The notes beneath the pieces were generated by a model. The model saw only the letters and a list, made by a program, of their open reading frames with translations. It was not told the origin of the DNA and did not search any database. Positions 38,990-50,795 of a stretch of DNA of 64,000 bases are shown one piece after another; position 1 is the stretch's first letter; each line of letters starts with the position of its first letter. This stretch comes from Poecilobothrus nobilitatus. Taxonomy: Eukaryota > Arthropoda > Insecta > Diptera > Dolichopodidae. Both the position numbers and the translations under genes were made by a program. The stretch spans positions 23,829,398-23,893,397 of the forward strand of contig OX352773.1 of the NCBI GenBank assembly GCA_947095535.1. Reading direction: 5' to 3'.

Positions 38990-41900
38990 TCAAACTGTGA
39001 TATATTCACGTTTGTTTTTTTTTTTTCTTTTTGGATTTTTCCAATTTTTCTTAGCAATTTTATACGCTAATTAAATAGCATAAAATTGCTGAAAAATTTT
39101 ATTTTGTTGGTTAATTTAATGCACACCAATGTATATTTTAAATAAATAACGGCAATGTCAAATTTTTTTTTTAGAATTTTTTTCTTAAATAGATAAGTAA
39201 ATATTTTTAATAATAATTTCACTGTTAGATGTTTATTTTTATATTAATATAAATGCGTTTGCTTTTTAAAAAGAAACTTAATTTATGAATTCATTTTATG
39301 AAAATTTTTATCATAATAACTCTGCAAAAATTGATTTAGAAATTTCACTTATAATAATTCTATGATAAATTTACACTTAAAGCAATACATATATTCTTAC
39401 ATCCATATACATACATACATATATATTTTAAAATCACAATCTTTTAATTTTTAATTATTGATAAAACAAATTTAAAATCTGCTATATAATTTTAAAGTTT
39501 AATAAATTTAGCAAATTTAAAAAAATTGCACAATATTAATTGCTTTGTGTAAATATATCAAAAATTTTTTTTATATATACATTATGTATGTAGGTATAAA
39601 ATTATATTTTTGGCTAGATGCTTATCACAACATTCATATATACTTATTTTTTTTACTTTTTATTCTACATACCACAAAAATACACAATTTTTATTTTAAA
39701 TATAAAAAAAAAACTTAATAATCTATTTATTTTTATATAAATAATAATAAATATTAAAATTTTTTTTATTTAAAATTTACTTAAAATTTATTTCCACGTA
39801 ACATAAGTGAATACCTTCAACTTTTTTTTTTTTTAGTCTTACAAAATTTTAATTACATTTTCAGGATTAATTACTCCAAGAAATCCAAATTAAATATAAA
39901 TTATATTTTGTTCTTCTATATAAATCCAATTAAAATAAAAAAATATAAAACAGGATCTATTTATGTACGTTAGTTTTATAAGATTAAGACCACTACGTTT
40001 TAGGCGAAATTAAGTGGTACATAACACACGCCTTTAGAAAGGCCATTTTTTTTTTATTTTAAAACTTATAATAGTAATAACTAATTTAAATATTATATTT
40101 TATTGTAATATACAGTCTTTTTATAAAATCTTTTATAATCTACAATATTAATATAAAAATACTTTTTTTTACTCTTTTAGAGCAAGGAATTTTTTTTTTT
40201 ATATTAAAAAAAGGTTATGTATCAATACCGTTTTTAATAGAACGAATAAACGACTGACTTTACGTATAAATTCAATCATTTTTTTTACTATGCAATTTGG
40301 TATGGTATGTTGATTGCTGGGGTGTTAGTTGACATGAAACAATCGTACTGTGTTGAAAAGTGTTTGACACTTAAACAAATGGAATTGAAACAATTATTGG
40401 AAATGAAATGAAATTCGAAGTATCTAGATTTTGTAGTAGCTTACAAAACCAATTATAGTAGCATCTGTCAAAATTGTTTTTTTGGAATATACTAGCAATT
40501 TGGAATCATATGTCAAAATTAATTTTGATTTTTAATTTGTTTTGTTTTATTTTAATATATTTTACGATAACGGGCAAATATTAGTTAGGAGAATATAAGA
40601 AATATTTATCTGTACAAAATTCTTAAAATTTATTAATTCAACAATTGAAAATATTTTCCAAAATTTTGATTTTCAAACAATGTTGCCAACATTTATTTTC
40701 AATGCTTCACTTTAAAAATTATTTCATATTTTTCATATTTTCTATTTAAATTTATGAGTTGCTAATATAAATGTAAATATTTATAAATTTATTAAAAAAA
40801 TACAATGTTTTTACAAAAACAAAAAAAATATTTGACAATTAAGATTAATTCATCAAAATTTCTATAAGTTTTTGTACAATAGGTACATACATACATATAT
40901 TTTAAAGTAATTAATTTAATCTATATTTTATAACTAGATATTTCATCTCAATATAAAAATTATCTGCATATCTTATTAAATTGACATTTGATAAATAAAT
41001 AAAAGAATTTATAAGAATTGTATTACATACCATCGGTACTACATATATAATTAATTAATAAAGTAAATTTTGTGTTGTCAAGCAGATTTCTATCTAATTA
41101 TAAACTAATAATTTATCAGATACTCACTTAATTGTGGAAAATTTTCAAGTATATTTATATCTATTTTTAATTTATGCATATTTAAGGATATAAAATTAGT
41201 AAAATTTTTAAAATAATCTAATTTGTTTTGTTTTAGGTTTTACAAAAATTAGTACTAAATCAAAATAATTTTTATCTGATTTTAAGATAAAATTCTTTTT
41301 CGCATTTTTTGCACTGTTCTATTTTGACAATTGTTAAGTTAGTGCAAAAGAGTCATACATATTGTATACCACTTTAAATAAAACTATAGATCTTATAATA
41401 AATATATCTATATAAAAAATTACGTATTTACATATATACTTATATTTAATTTTATATAAATTACTGTACCTTCGTATTATAAAATTTCCCATTTTTCAAC
41501 ATTTTTTTTTTTTTTTGTCAGAATTCAGAATTAGATATTAAAATTTTTAATAATCTTAATTTTTAGTTTAATTTTAAATTAATTAAAAATTATTCCTATT
41601 ACCACTTTGTTTATTTTTTTCTTATTTCAATACACAATGTGTCAATAAATTTTGCACAATTTGTTAGTTGGTATTTTTAATGGTACATTTCCAAATAGAA
41701 AATTTTCTAAACTTCAAATGAATTCTATTACCAAAAATGATTTTTTTTTAATTCAGAAATAAGACGACACGAGGTTAAATTTAATTCTTTTTTCTAAACT
41801 TTCTTCTATTTCTTATTAAAAATTAAATTTTTTTTCTTTTTTTTCGATTATATAAAGTAAAAAAAATAACTAGGAATGTTTTCAAAACTTTATAATTAAA

Positions 41901-42199
41901 TAATAAGTAAAAATCTTTTATTAAACTAAAACTTGAATGTGAACATTAAAAAACTTTTTTCCACAAAAATAAAAAGTTATAATATTTCAAAAACACTGTT
42001 TATTTCTATGTAAAATACATAATATTCAAATTGTTAATTAATAAAATTCAAAATGAATATTATTTAATTCTAATTTTAGTCAAAAAAAAATAAAGCTGCA
42101 GCAACTTCTTTTAACACTACTACGATATTCTCTTTAATTTCGCATTAACGACAAGACAACCATCGACTCGAGTTCTATGAAAAAAACTGAAGTTTAGAG
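38990..42199. other. AT-rich stretch upstream of the minus-strand exon
   Basis: Would hold the 5' UTR and promoter of the minus-strand gene. No TATA box or initiator could be singled out. No other gene was seen. Confidence 0.45.
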
Positions 42200-42200
42200 C

Positions 42201-42232
42201 AAAATGTCAAAAATAAAAATTTTTGACATTTT
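42201..42232. repeat. Perfect 14-bp hairpin
   Basis: AAAATGTCAAAAAT and its exact complement ATTTTTGACATTTT are separated by four A. Low complexity reduces its weight. Confidence 0.7.
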
Positions 42233-42299
42233 TGTTCACCATTTATATGTTGCCAGTTTTGTTTTAATGTTATAATCCTGTGGTGAATAACAGAAATTT

Positions 42300-42466
42300 T
42301 TGTAGATTTTTTAAGCTAGTGTAGAATTGTAGATTTTATTGTAATGTAGAATGTAGAGCTAAGTGTAGGCTAGTCTACTACAATAGTACATATTTACATA
42401 ATACAGTAAAATACAATCATATACAATACACTAGTATATACTACACTACACTACATTACAAACAAG
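42300..42466. repeat. TGTAG / CTACA foldback
   Basis: The left half is built from TGTAG words (TAGTGTAGAATTGTAG, GTAATGTAGAATGTAG). The right half has their complement (CTACACTACACTACATTAC). The arms can pair imperfectly across about 60 bp. It looks like an inverted simple-sequence array. Confidence 0.55.
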
Positions 42467-42699
42467 ACAGATTTCACTGGAGTAGAGATTACTGTTGTTA
42501 CCATTTTAATAAAAATAAACTTATAGAAATAGAGCGCTAAAAAACGAAAAAAATATCTTATTTATAAAAAAACCATGCTGGATTATCTAATTTAAGAAAG
42601 TTTAAATATTTAGCGTTTAAGTTTATTAGCAAAAGTAATAATTCAAAAATTAGTACTTTCTTCGCCTTTTTCGAGTTACCCTTTCGATATTATAACCGG

Positions 42700-43020
42700 G
42701 TTGGCCACTAAATCCTAAATACAAAATCCCAAAATTCAAAATCCTAAAATTCCAAAATCCCAAATACCAAAACACTTTCGAGAATTCGTTTTGAATTTTT
42801 TAATTTTAGATGTGGGTCGATTTAAAGAAAAGAAAATATTGATTTCAAAAATTGTAGAAAAAAAATTCCAATTTGCTTTTGTATACTCTTCAACATTATT
42901 TTTTCATACATTTTTTGGTATTCGAGACGGGTTGGGACGAAATTCCTAAATAAAAATTCCATTTCCAAAATACCATTTACATAATTCCAAAAAAAAAAAA
43001 AATTCCAATATTCAAAATTT
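42700..43020 (+). repeat. Diverged direct repeat of CCAAAAT-rich DNA
   Basis: Two segments, starting at about 42700 (GGGTTGGCCACTAAATCCTA) and 42920 (GGGTTGGGACGAAATTCCTA), share a leader followed by reiterated AAAATCC/AATTCC words. No coding content. Confidence 0.5.
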
Positions 43021-43030
43021 TCTTTCAATC

Positions 43031-43300
43031 TCTCCTAATTTGGAATCTCACATACAGATTCATATATAAAAATATTCTGGAAAAAGCGTATAACTCTGAT
43101 TTTGAATTCCACTTTAAAATTCCTCCTAATTCAGGAATTCTCACGTTTATATATATATATATAAATATTCTGGAAAAAGGGAATATCCTGACTTTGAATC
43201 AAATTCTGAAATCCCTCCTAATTCAGAATCTGGCATATACATATGCATATATACATATTCTGGAAAAAGCGGTAATCCTCAATTTTCAGTTTTCTATAAT
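43031..43300 (+). repeat. 91-bp tandem repeat, three units
   Basis: Units start at about 43031, 43122 and 43214. Each begins CTCCTAAT and carries ATTCTGGAAAAAG about 43 bases later, followed by a CTGA(C)TTTTGAAT-like segment. Periods are 91 and 92 bp, with TA-run length variation inside. This is a short minisatellite or satellite seed. Confidence 0.75.
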
Positions 43301-44702
43301 AAATGGTGTAATATCCCGGTCTGAATCCGTAAAATCAATTATGTACATATGTTTATTGCTTATAATCGAAAAACCAACTTATGGCTTATGATGTGCACAT
43401 TTATCAACAATCGACATTAATAAAATAATAGCAATAATAGTTAGGGTTGCCAACTAAATATCAACTAAGAATCAATTTTTTGTTTATAAAATTTTTAAAA
43501 ATTTATAGCAAATAATTCGATCAGTTAGTTAAAAACTTTTTCGTTTTTGAACATTAAAACCAGTTTCATTTAAAATAGCGGTTTGTTTAAATATTATTAT
43601 ACATATATATGTACATATGTATTATGTAAGTATATTATATAATATTGAAGTTTACTGCAGATAACTGGGCATAATTATTGTAGAATATATGTAAGAATAT
43701 CAAAATAATTCCACAAATTTTATAGGAGTGACTATAGAGCTGTTTATTCTTAAATGCTAAAAAAAATTTTTCAAACATCTGACCTACATTTTTATGCCAA
43801 AAACCAAATATTACAATTGTATTAAAGATCCATTTAAAGTTTAGTCCTTAAAGGATGTGATTTTGATTAGTTATAGTTCAACAGTAATCATTATCTAGAT
43901 CAATTTCATACAGTTTCGTCTTTGAGGCTATCAATGTTTTCCATTGTCTACTCGTTAAAAATAAGATAATCAAATGAGACTGAATTTGTATAGAAGATAA
44001 AATAACTATACGAGTAGATATTAAAATACTCTTAAGAATTTACATACACATTGAAAAATGTACTTTTTAGATGTAGTTATGTATGTATGTATCTTATTTA
44101 TTGAATACAATGTATGAGTACTAAATAATTTAGTGGAATAGAGTAAATTTACTTTGATGAATTTGAAATTTTAAAAAATTGATATCGCAAGCCCAATATA
44201 CCACCTTTATATAACAAAATAGGGTGAACAAGTGCAAAATATAACTTTAATTTAGTGTTTCTTGGTATTTTATTCTTACATATAAATAGAATTTAATTTA
44301 AACAGTTCAACTTATCTAATAGAGTACTAATGTGAACATTTCAATTTAAATTTATTATATAATATAACCTACTAGAAATTTAATATAATATGTCTACTTC
44401 ATCTGCAAAATTATTACTGATTTTGTTTCTTATTTTATTCAATATTTTCTGTGTGAAGAGAATTAAGATTTCAATAATTTGGTATTCACCCCTACTACAA
44501 TTTTTAATAAAAATGAAAATATTGATTACAAAGTTTAATTTTTTCTTTAAAATTTTGTTTTGTATTCAATTTAATTCCAATAAAAATTAAACTAATGGTA
44601 CCTAATACATATATACATATGTAATTTGTGATTCTTGATAAGAATTTTTTAATCTTACATTTGGAAATAAATTTTTCACTTTTTCATTTTTTTAAATTTA
44701 AA
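43301..44702. other. AT-rich region upstream of the GH18-like gene
   Basis: Holds the presumed promoter of the gene at 44703. A 66-codon open frame at 44390-44590 starts with a signal-like hydrophobic segment (KLLLILFLILFNIF) but then becomes low complexity and lacks a nearby donor. I do not call it a gene. Confidence 0.45.
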
Positions 44703-46222
44703 ATGAAATCTTTCACGGTTGAAATATTTTTTTTATTTTCGATTTCTTTCATAAATAATGTAACCACTGTAAATGAAAGTGAGCTAAAATAAATACTACA
44801 CAATATATTTATAAACTATTAATTATTAAAAATTTTAAAATTTAATTTTAAATTTTTTTAGAAAAAATTTTTTGTATGTACAGAAAATTAACAAGCGGTG
44901 GTAATTTCTTCATTAACAATATTAATGAAAAATATTGTACACATCTAATTTATGGGTATATGGGTATCGAAGATGATGGTAAAATTAGATCATTGAAATC
45001 AGATATCGATCATGGTATATTTTGATTTAACTTTATAAACTTTTTAAAAATTTTTAATTTTATTTTAATTTTTTGGTTTTTTTTTTTAAGATTCCATCAA
45101 AAAATTTAACAATAAAAAAAATTATAACAAATTATTAGAAACTTTGGTAGCTGTTGGTGGATGGGATCCTAGTGAATCATCACAACGATATTCAAAAATA
45201 TTTTCGACGGAAAAAAATCAAGATATATTTACTAAAAGTGTTATACATTTTTTAATTGAATATAATTTTGATGGATTAGTTTTGCATTGGGCATATCCTG
45301 GTAGATCTGGCGAAAATTCAGAATTAGATAAAATAAAATTTTCATCACTTTTAAAAAAATTAAAGAATGAGTAAATTTATATTTTTTTATATAATATTAT
45401 GCATAATAAGAAATAATTAATATATTATTTCTTTTGTATAGATTCATCAAATATAATTACATACTTGTAGTATTTTGTCATGGATTAAGCAATATAAATA
45501 AATCTTATATTATTAAAGATCTTAATGATTATGTTGATTATATTTTAATACAGTCATATGATTTTTATGGTACATGGAATAAACATATTGGAATATCTGG
45601 ACCCTTATATTTACATCCAAATGAAATAGATAAGGATTTATCTGTTGATTCTAATATTAAAAATTGGTTAAAATATGGTGTTCAATCAGAAAAAATAATT
45701 ATGGGTATTGGATTTTTTAGTAGAACTTTTACATTAAAATATAAAAATCAAACTGAACCTGGTTTATTACATAATGGTGCTGGAATAAGATCTAAATATA
45801 ATTATGAAAAATTAATAAGCTATATAGAATTATGTCAAAAATTAAATAAAGATAAATGGACTATAATATGGAATGATATACAAAAATCATCATATGCTTT
45901 TAAAAATGATCAATGGATTAGTTTTGAAAATGAACGTAGTTTAGAAATTAAATCAAATTATGTTATAAAAAATAATTTAGCTGGTGTTGTTATAGTTAGT
46001 GTAGAAGATAATGATTTTTTAGGTGTTTGTGGTGAAAAATATGCACTTCAAAAAACAATATATAAAAATTTAGTAAATAATTTAAATGAAACTTATTCTA
46101 AATTATTTATTAATATAAGTGTTTTGAAGAAAAATGTTAAGCTTCATAATTATAATCATGTATATATTTATAAAGGATTAAACCGATTAAATATAATTGA
46201 ATATGATTTTTTTTTTCATTAA
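44703..46222 (+). CDS. Secreted GH18 chitinase-like protein, catalytic site lost
   Basis: Four exons, 44703-44778, 44862-45014, 45091-45370 and 45442-46222, join in phases 1, 1 and 2 with GT..AG introns of 71-83 bp to give 429 residues, near the ~440 typical of imaginal-disc-growth-factor and short chitinase-like proteins. An N-terminal hydrophobic signal peptide (about 1-22) precedes the TIM barrel: KIFCMYR, YCTHLIYGYMG, VAVGGWDPS (96-104), SYDFYGTW (208-215), MGIGFFSRTFTL (257-268). The GH18 active-site signature DGxDxDWEYP reads DGLVLHWAYP (137-146). The second and third Asp are Val140 and His142, and the proton-donor Glu is Ala144. The substrate-binding Trp near the C-terminus is also replaced (AGVVIVSVEDNDF, Val355). 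So chitin hydrolysis is not expected. A secreted lectin-like, growth-factor-like or venom role is possible but unproven. No chitin-binding domain follows. About 50 residues extend past the barrel. Confidence 0.85.
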
Positions 46223-46525
46223 TTTATTTTTATAATTTTGAATATTATTAAATTATCAATCAAATTTTCCTTTTTATCTTTTTTTATTTAATTTTGGAAA
46301 TATCAGTTTTAATTGTTTATTTGTTTTCCATTATATTTTGGGTAAACCCGAGATAAACAGAACAGACGAAAGATTTATTATAATATATAAAAAGACTTTA
46401 TATTTAAAATAATTAAAGAAAATTTAAATTACAGTTTTCCATTAAATTGAAAAAAAATATTATACGTTAACATAATCTGATGAAAATTGTTATAAGTTCA
46501 TTAAATATGTTTCGTATTACAAACT
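46223..46525. other. 3' flank of the GH18-like gene
   Basis: Presumed 3' UTR. An ATTAAA-type poly(A) signal variant lies at about 46247. No canonical AATAAA was seen nearby. Confidence 0.4.
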
Positions 46526-47567
46526 GTGTTCCTATTTATTATACATAAATCTCCTTCATGTTTTAAAGTTACCTCAAAAATTTAATAATTTAGTATTATG
46601 GGTTTTCAGTTTTCTTTTACCACGCTTTAATTTAACTTATTTCAACTATTTTAACTTAATCCAGCTAATGGTGTAGTGGTTAAGACACCGGCCTTTCAAA
46701 CGAAAGGTCTCTGGTTCAAACCCCAGCTGGGTCATATATATTAATAAAAATAATATAGATTTTTCGTATAATATATAATTAGTAGAATATAATTAAATTT
46801 AAAATAAGTATAATATGTCTTATAAATTATAACTAATTTCATATTGTTGTAATAGCTATATTAATAAAATAATAATAAACCATAATTCTTGTATAAGATA
46901 ATAGATGGCGTAGAATTAAAAGAAATGTCTTTGTTGTACAATAGCTACAGCCGAGTAATCAACGGCTTAGTGAAATTAATGATTCACGAAATTGAAGCTT
47001 TGTCAAATATGAATAACAAATGACTTAGTGGATGGCCTATTTAATACTCCTTATTGGAGTGGTAAGGAAACATAAAAATTTAACTTATTAGGTTTCGGTG
47101 TCATTTTTGGGTAATTTTTCACTATGCTTACCGAATTTCAAATTTAAGCACATTTATAGGTTGAAGGTGCCTTGTAACCGCATAAATATAAATCAATCCC
47201 ACACCTACCTGTATTTTCAATTGCATTTAAGTACACCAAGTGAACCAATCCTTAGAACAGAACAAAGATATTCGTAGGTTTTAACCATCTCTTTATTTTA
47301 CCAATTTTACTCAAGGGATATCACATCATTGAATCTAAAAAAAAAAAACTCGTAAAAAAATTTCGAAAAAGAAAGTGATGTATTGTGTAAATAAAATTTG
47401 GAAAGTAATTTTTTTTTCGTTATTTTTGTAACAATTAATTATATAAATATTTTAAAATACCGACAATCAAATTCCCCACGAATCAAAATCCTCTCTTTAC
47501 TGATTATAGGTATCATAAATATTTTACCATTTGTCAGATGTTTTCTTAATTATTGGAAGTAAAATAT
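46526..47567 (+). repeat. Repeat R, copy 1 (with SINE D inside)
   Basis: Shares its order of landmarks with 50796-51790: AAAGTTACCTCAAAAATTTA, then GCTTTAATTT, then GTTTCGGTGTCATTTTTGGG, then AACCATCTCTTTATTTTAC, then AGATGTTTTCTTAATTATTG. Without the inserted SINE it is about 0.6 kb. No coding capacity and no clear terminal repeats, so it may be a non-coding part of a larger element or a segmental duplication. Confidence 0.75.
46659..47078 (+). mobile_element. SINE family 1, copy D, inserted in repeat R
   Basis: The head can still be drawn as tRNA-like: TCCAGCT pairs with AGCTGGG (acceptor), the D-arm region is TGGTGTAGTGGTTAAGACAC, a CTTTCA loop-like run corresponds to tRNA-Glu(TTC), and the B box is GGTTCAAACCCC. 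The ~330-bp body ends in CTCCTTATTGGAGTGG. The insertion splits repeat R exactly between GCTTTAATTT and GTTTCGG, which are contiguous in copy 2. TTTAACTTA abuts both ends (46650-46658, 47079-47087) as a 9-bp target duplication. A longer 13-bp match AATTTAACTTATT (46629-46641, 47077-47089) makes the exact border ambiguous. The anticodon arm is not canonical, so this is not a working tRNA gene. Confidence 0.85.
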
Positions 47568-48180
47568 AATATGTAAATACGAAAACAGAAAATATTGTTG
47601 GTACTTTAACAAGTTTTGCGTACGATAAAATAAAACATACATTCAAACTGCATTTATTGAAAACAAAGTTAAACTTCGTTCTCATGAAAGTTGAATAGAA
47701 CATTTTAATTTAAATTGTAAACAAAGATTCATTAGGACTGTCAGCATCACAATGTTGGTCTTTAATTGTTCATTTCCCTTTCATTTTTGGTGATCTTATA
47801 ACGCTATCTAAAAACTCGGGATTGTAGGGCATTACTATAATACTATATTAAAAAATTTAAACATAATTTTTTCAAGATATGTTAACTCCAGCGACTTTGT
47901 CAAGCTTACAAAAATAATTGAAGAGCATTTATTTATTGTTACAAATGTATGCAAAGAAAAATTTATACCTAAACATCACTTCCATATTCAAAGAAAATTT
48001 TATGATGATGATGATGTATATCATCTTTCATCACTATTATTTAAATATAATTGGTAAAATGGGATCATTAAGTCAATATTCAACAATCAGATATGAATCA
48101 AAACATCAATATTTTAAAAACTTATCAAACAATTTAAAAAAATTTATTAATTTACCTAAGACATTAGAAAAATTTTGTTA
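47568..48180. other. Non-coding stretch, no gene
   Basis: Contains a short ATG/GAT microsatellite at about 48001-48015. An open frame running through it into the SINE at 48188 is fortuitous. Confidence 0.5.
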
Positions 48181-48187
48181 TTATTTG

Positions 48188-48290
48188 GGGAGAATTATTC
48201 TAACGACGTGTGTGGGATTCGAACCGACACTCCGTCGGTGTTTTACAACGTAGTTTATACGCTCTTACCCACTAGACCACCGAGAGCCCT
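48188..48290 (-). mobile_element. tRNA-derived SINE, family 2, copy 2
   Basis: The minus strand reads GGCTCTCGGTGGTCTAGTGG, then GTAAGAGCG, then a CCGAC/GTCGG hairpin and the B box GGTTCGAATCCCA. This is the best preserved head of family 2. The 3' part is short (GAATAATTCTCCCC) and apparently truncated. Confidence 0.7.
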
Positions 48291-48583
48291 CTTATGAAGT
48301 TAAAAAAGATAATTTTGTCAAATTTGATTGTTAAAAACTTATTTAAAGATACAGAAATTTTAAAATACTCATGAACTTGTATAATGTCTAGAAGAAATAA
48401 AAAATTTATATATTTTTTTAAGAAATATTAAAAAAAAAACTACATGTATTAAAAATATTACTTAAATGTATAAATAAAAGTTATACGATATATTCTGTAA
48501 AAAGTTAGTTCTATAAGTTTTACTAAAAAACAACAAACGCAAATATATTTCTAATAAAAATGTTTAATAATAATTTAATATTG

Positions 48584-48683
48584 TTATTTCGGTATGTTGC
48601 CTGGAATTTGGACAGATGATTGAAACACGAATTTTCTACTCTTTACGCCAATATTTCGTGTTAATCCAACACTTCATCAGGGC
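48584..48683 (-). repeat. Inverted-repeat arm with hammerhead-like core
   Basis: About 100 bp whose reverse complement recurs at 49898-49996, with about 90% identity over most of its length by eye. On the minus strand it contains CTGATGA (48680-48674), one A, a perfect five-pair stem GTGTT/AACAC around GGATT, then GAAA (48657-48654). That order is the hammerhead ribozyme core CUGAUGA-stem II-GAAA. Hammerheads are known in Penelope-like retroelements and retrozymes. Stems I and III were not convincingly found and there is one unpaired A before stem II, so activity is unproven. Confidence 0.55.
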
Positions 48684-49897
48684 TGTACATTTATTAACTC
48701 TTATTATGTATGTTTACAACAATTATATATCATAATTTTTACCTTCAGAATTACAATTAATATTTTTACATCATTTATTCAAAAAACAAAACATTTATTT
48801 CCAAAGTTATAAACAATTACAACTTTAGAATTAATTTAAAAACTTTAACTTAATATTATTATTAAGATTTTTTCATAACTGTTAAAAAAAAAATTGTTGT
48901 CCTTAATCGTTATGACATTTTTATAAACAATATTTTATTTTTGTTTTGACGTTCTCATGAGAGAAATAAGAGATAAGAATAATAACTACCTCAATTTCTA
49001 CATATATTCAATTCAAATTTCTATCATTGCTGATAAGATGATAAGCAGGGTTGCTGCACATTTTTATATTTGAACGTATTTTTAGTGTTATGGGAAATAT
49101 TGGGACAGATGGGAGAAATCGCCTGTTAGTGGAATCCGCACCCAGTAAAATTTATATAATTTTTAACATACCGTCGAACTGCATTAAGTTCAAAGAGTTA
49201 ATATAAACAAGTAAGCTATTATTAAAGGCAGCTCAATCTAATGACAAATACTCCTTTAAAAAATAATTAATATGTACTTTTTTGTATTTTGTTTTTTTAT
49301 TTATATTATGTAAATGAATTTTAAGTTTATTTTGGTTGCTTTCTTTATTTGTATTTTGTACCTAGGTTAATAAATTGCCGATGTATCGTTATTGTTTTAA
49401 TTTTTTTTTTATCAAAATTTTTCTCAGGTTCAGCAAAAATAGTAGTCTTTTTTCGAAGAAGGGAAGGGGTGTTCCTCTTCTCCTCTTTTATTGAATTTTG
49501 TCCATATCATTTTGTCCGGTAATTGCTCGAGAAACTGGTGGCAACAATTTGTATAAAATTAAAATTTACTAATTTAAATTAATCAAAAAAAAAAAATTAC
49601 AAATGTACCGCCAAATTCTCTATGTAAAAATTTATACTAAAAACAACAATAAAAGTATAAAAATCAAACATACATATGTACATAGTAATTAAAATGACAA
49701 TTAGTAGATAAAGATGGTAAAGATGTTTTTAGTTTATGTATAAATAAAAAATGTTGTGTTGCCACTTTCGATAATGTTTTTGTACTTAGAAATTATATGT
49801 TTATAATGAGGATTTAATTTTTGTGTACCGGTTTTAAATGTTTTTGTCGTTTAATTCTATCTGTATCATTTCACTGATGTTTCTTTTTAACCAATTC
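48684..49897. other. Interior between the inverted arms, no ORF
   Basis: About 1.2 kb of AT-rich DNA without an open frame. At about 49127 TTAGTGGAATCC followed by CCCAGTAAA resembles words at about 56990-57015. If the arms bound one element, this is a non-autonomous or gutted interior. Confidence 0.45.
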
Positions 49898-49996
49898 GGC
49901 TCCTGAAGTGTTGGATTAACACAAAACGTTGGCGTAAAAAATAGAAAATTTGTGTTTCAATCATCTGTCCAAATTCCAGGCAAGATACCGAAATAA
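49898..49996 (+). repeat. Inverted-repeat arm, second copy
   Basis: Reverse complement of 48584-48683. The hammerhead-like core is damaged here (CCTGAAGTG without TGA, and AACACAAAAC in place of AACACGAAA), so this copy would not fold into an active core. Confidence 0.7.
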
Positions 49997-50795
49997 TATA
50001 ATAAATAAGGACACAAAAGTATATATATATATATATACATATAGTGTTATAATCACAATTCACAATTTAATATTGTTATTTTTATTTGTTATTTACAAAC
50101 AAATTTTATTTTTAGCTTTTTAGCATAGATTATATAGTAAAGTGTATTTTTTAGAAAATTTTAATTAATAAATACAATAGTATTAATTAACTATTAATGA
50201 ATACAATTATACATACATATGTATGTATATCGTAATATATATTAATACAATACGATACGTATGTATATCGTATAATTTATTAATATGGCAAATAGTTGAT
50301 GTAATATTCATATTTAATTAGAAATATATTTTTAATTTCTTATTATTTTTTATAAAATTTCTGTATAAATTCCAATAAATTAATTATTTATATTAATAGG
50401 ATTTTTTTTTTATTGAATTAATATGCAACACATTATTAATATTACCTAATATTAAATTAAGTTATTAAATTGATAGCAGCGATTTATCCATTACCTACAT
50501 TAATAACTACAAAGTTATAGATTTAATATTAAATTTACATACATACATATACATTATATACATTATTATGTATTAGTTTGATTGATATGATAAAATATTA
50601 ATTTAATACGTTACTAATATAGATCCATATTCTACTTTAATATGAAAATCATATCATATTAATAGGTTTCAAAATATTAATTATTTTATATTTAAATCTT
50701 CAATAAGATTTTTTTATAGATTTATATGAATACGAAAAATTTAATAAAAACTTAATTTATTAATTTTATATATATATACATACATATATTTTCAG
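49997..50795. other. AT-rich non-coding stretch, no gene
   Basis: TA-rich microsatellites (for example at about 50022-50036) and no recognisable feature. Confidence 0.5.

Noticed and set aside
38806..39057. Second frame overlapping the start of the 38424-38989 exon
   Set aside because: Starts at TTG, not ATG, and is a shadow of the real exon.
44390..44590. Signal-peptide-like frame upstream of the GH18-like gene as an alternative first exon
   Set aside because: No donor in the right phase, and the ATG at 44703 already gives a signal peptide that splices in frame.
46659..46735. Apparent tRNA-Glu gene
   Set aside because: The anticodon arm does not form a canonical five-pair stem with a seven-base loop, and the sequence continues into a body shared with other SINE copies.
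47918..48253. Open frame of 111 codons
   Set aside because: Its C-terminal part is the antisense of a tRNA-derived SINE and the rest is low complexity.
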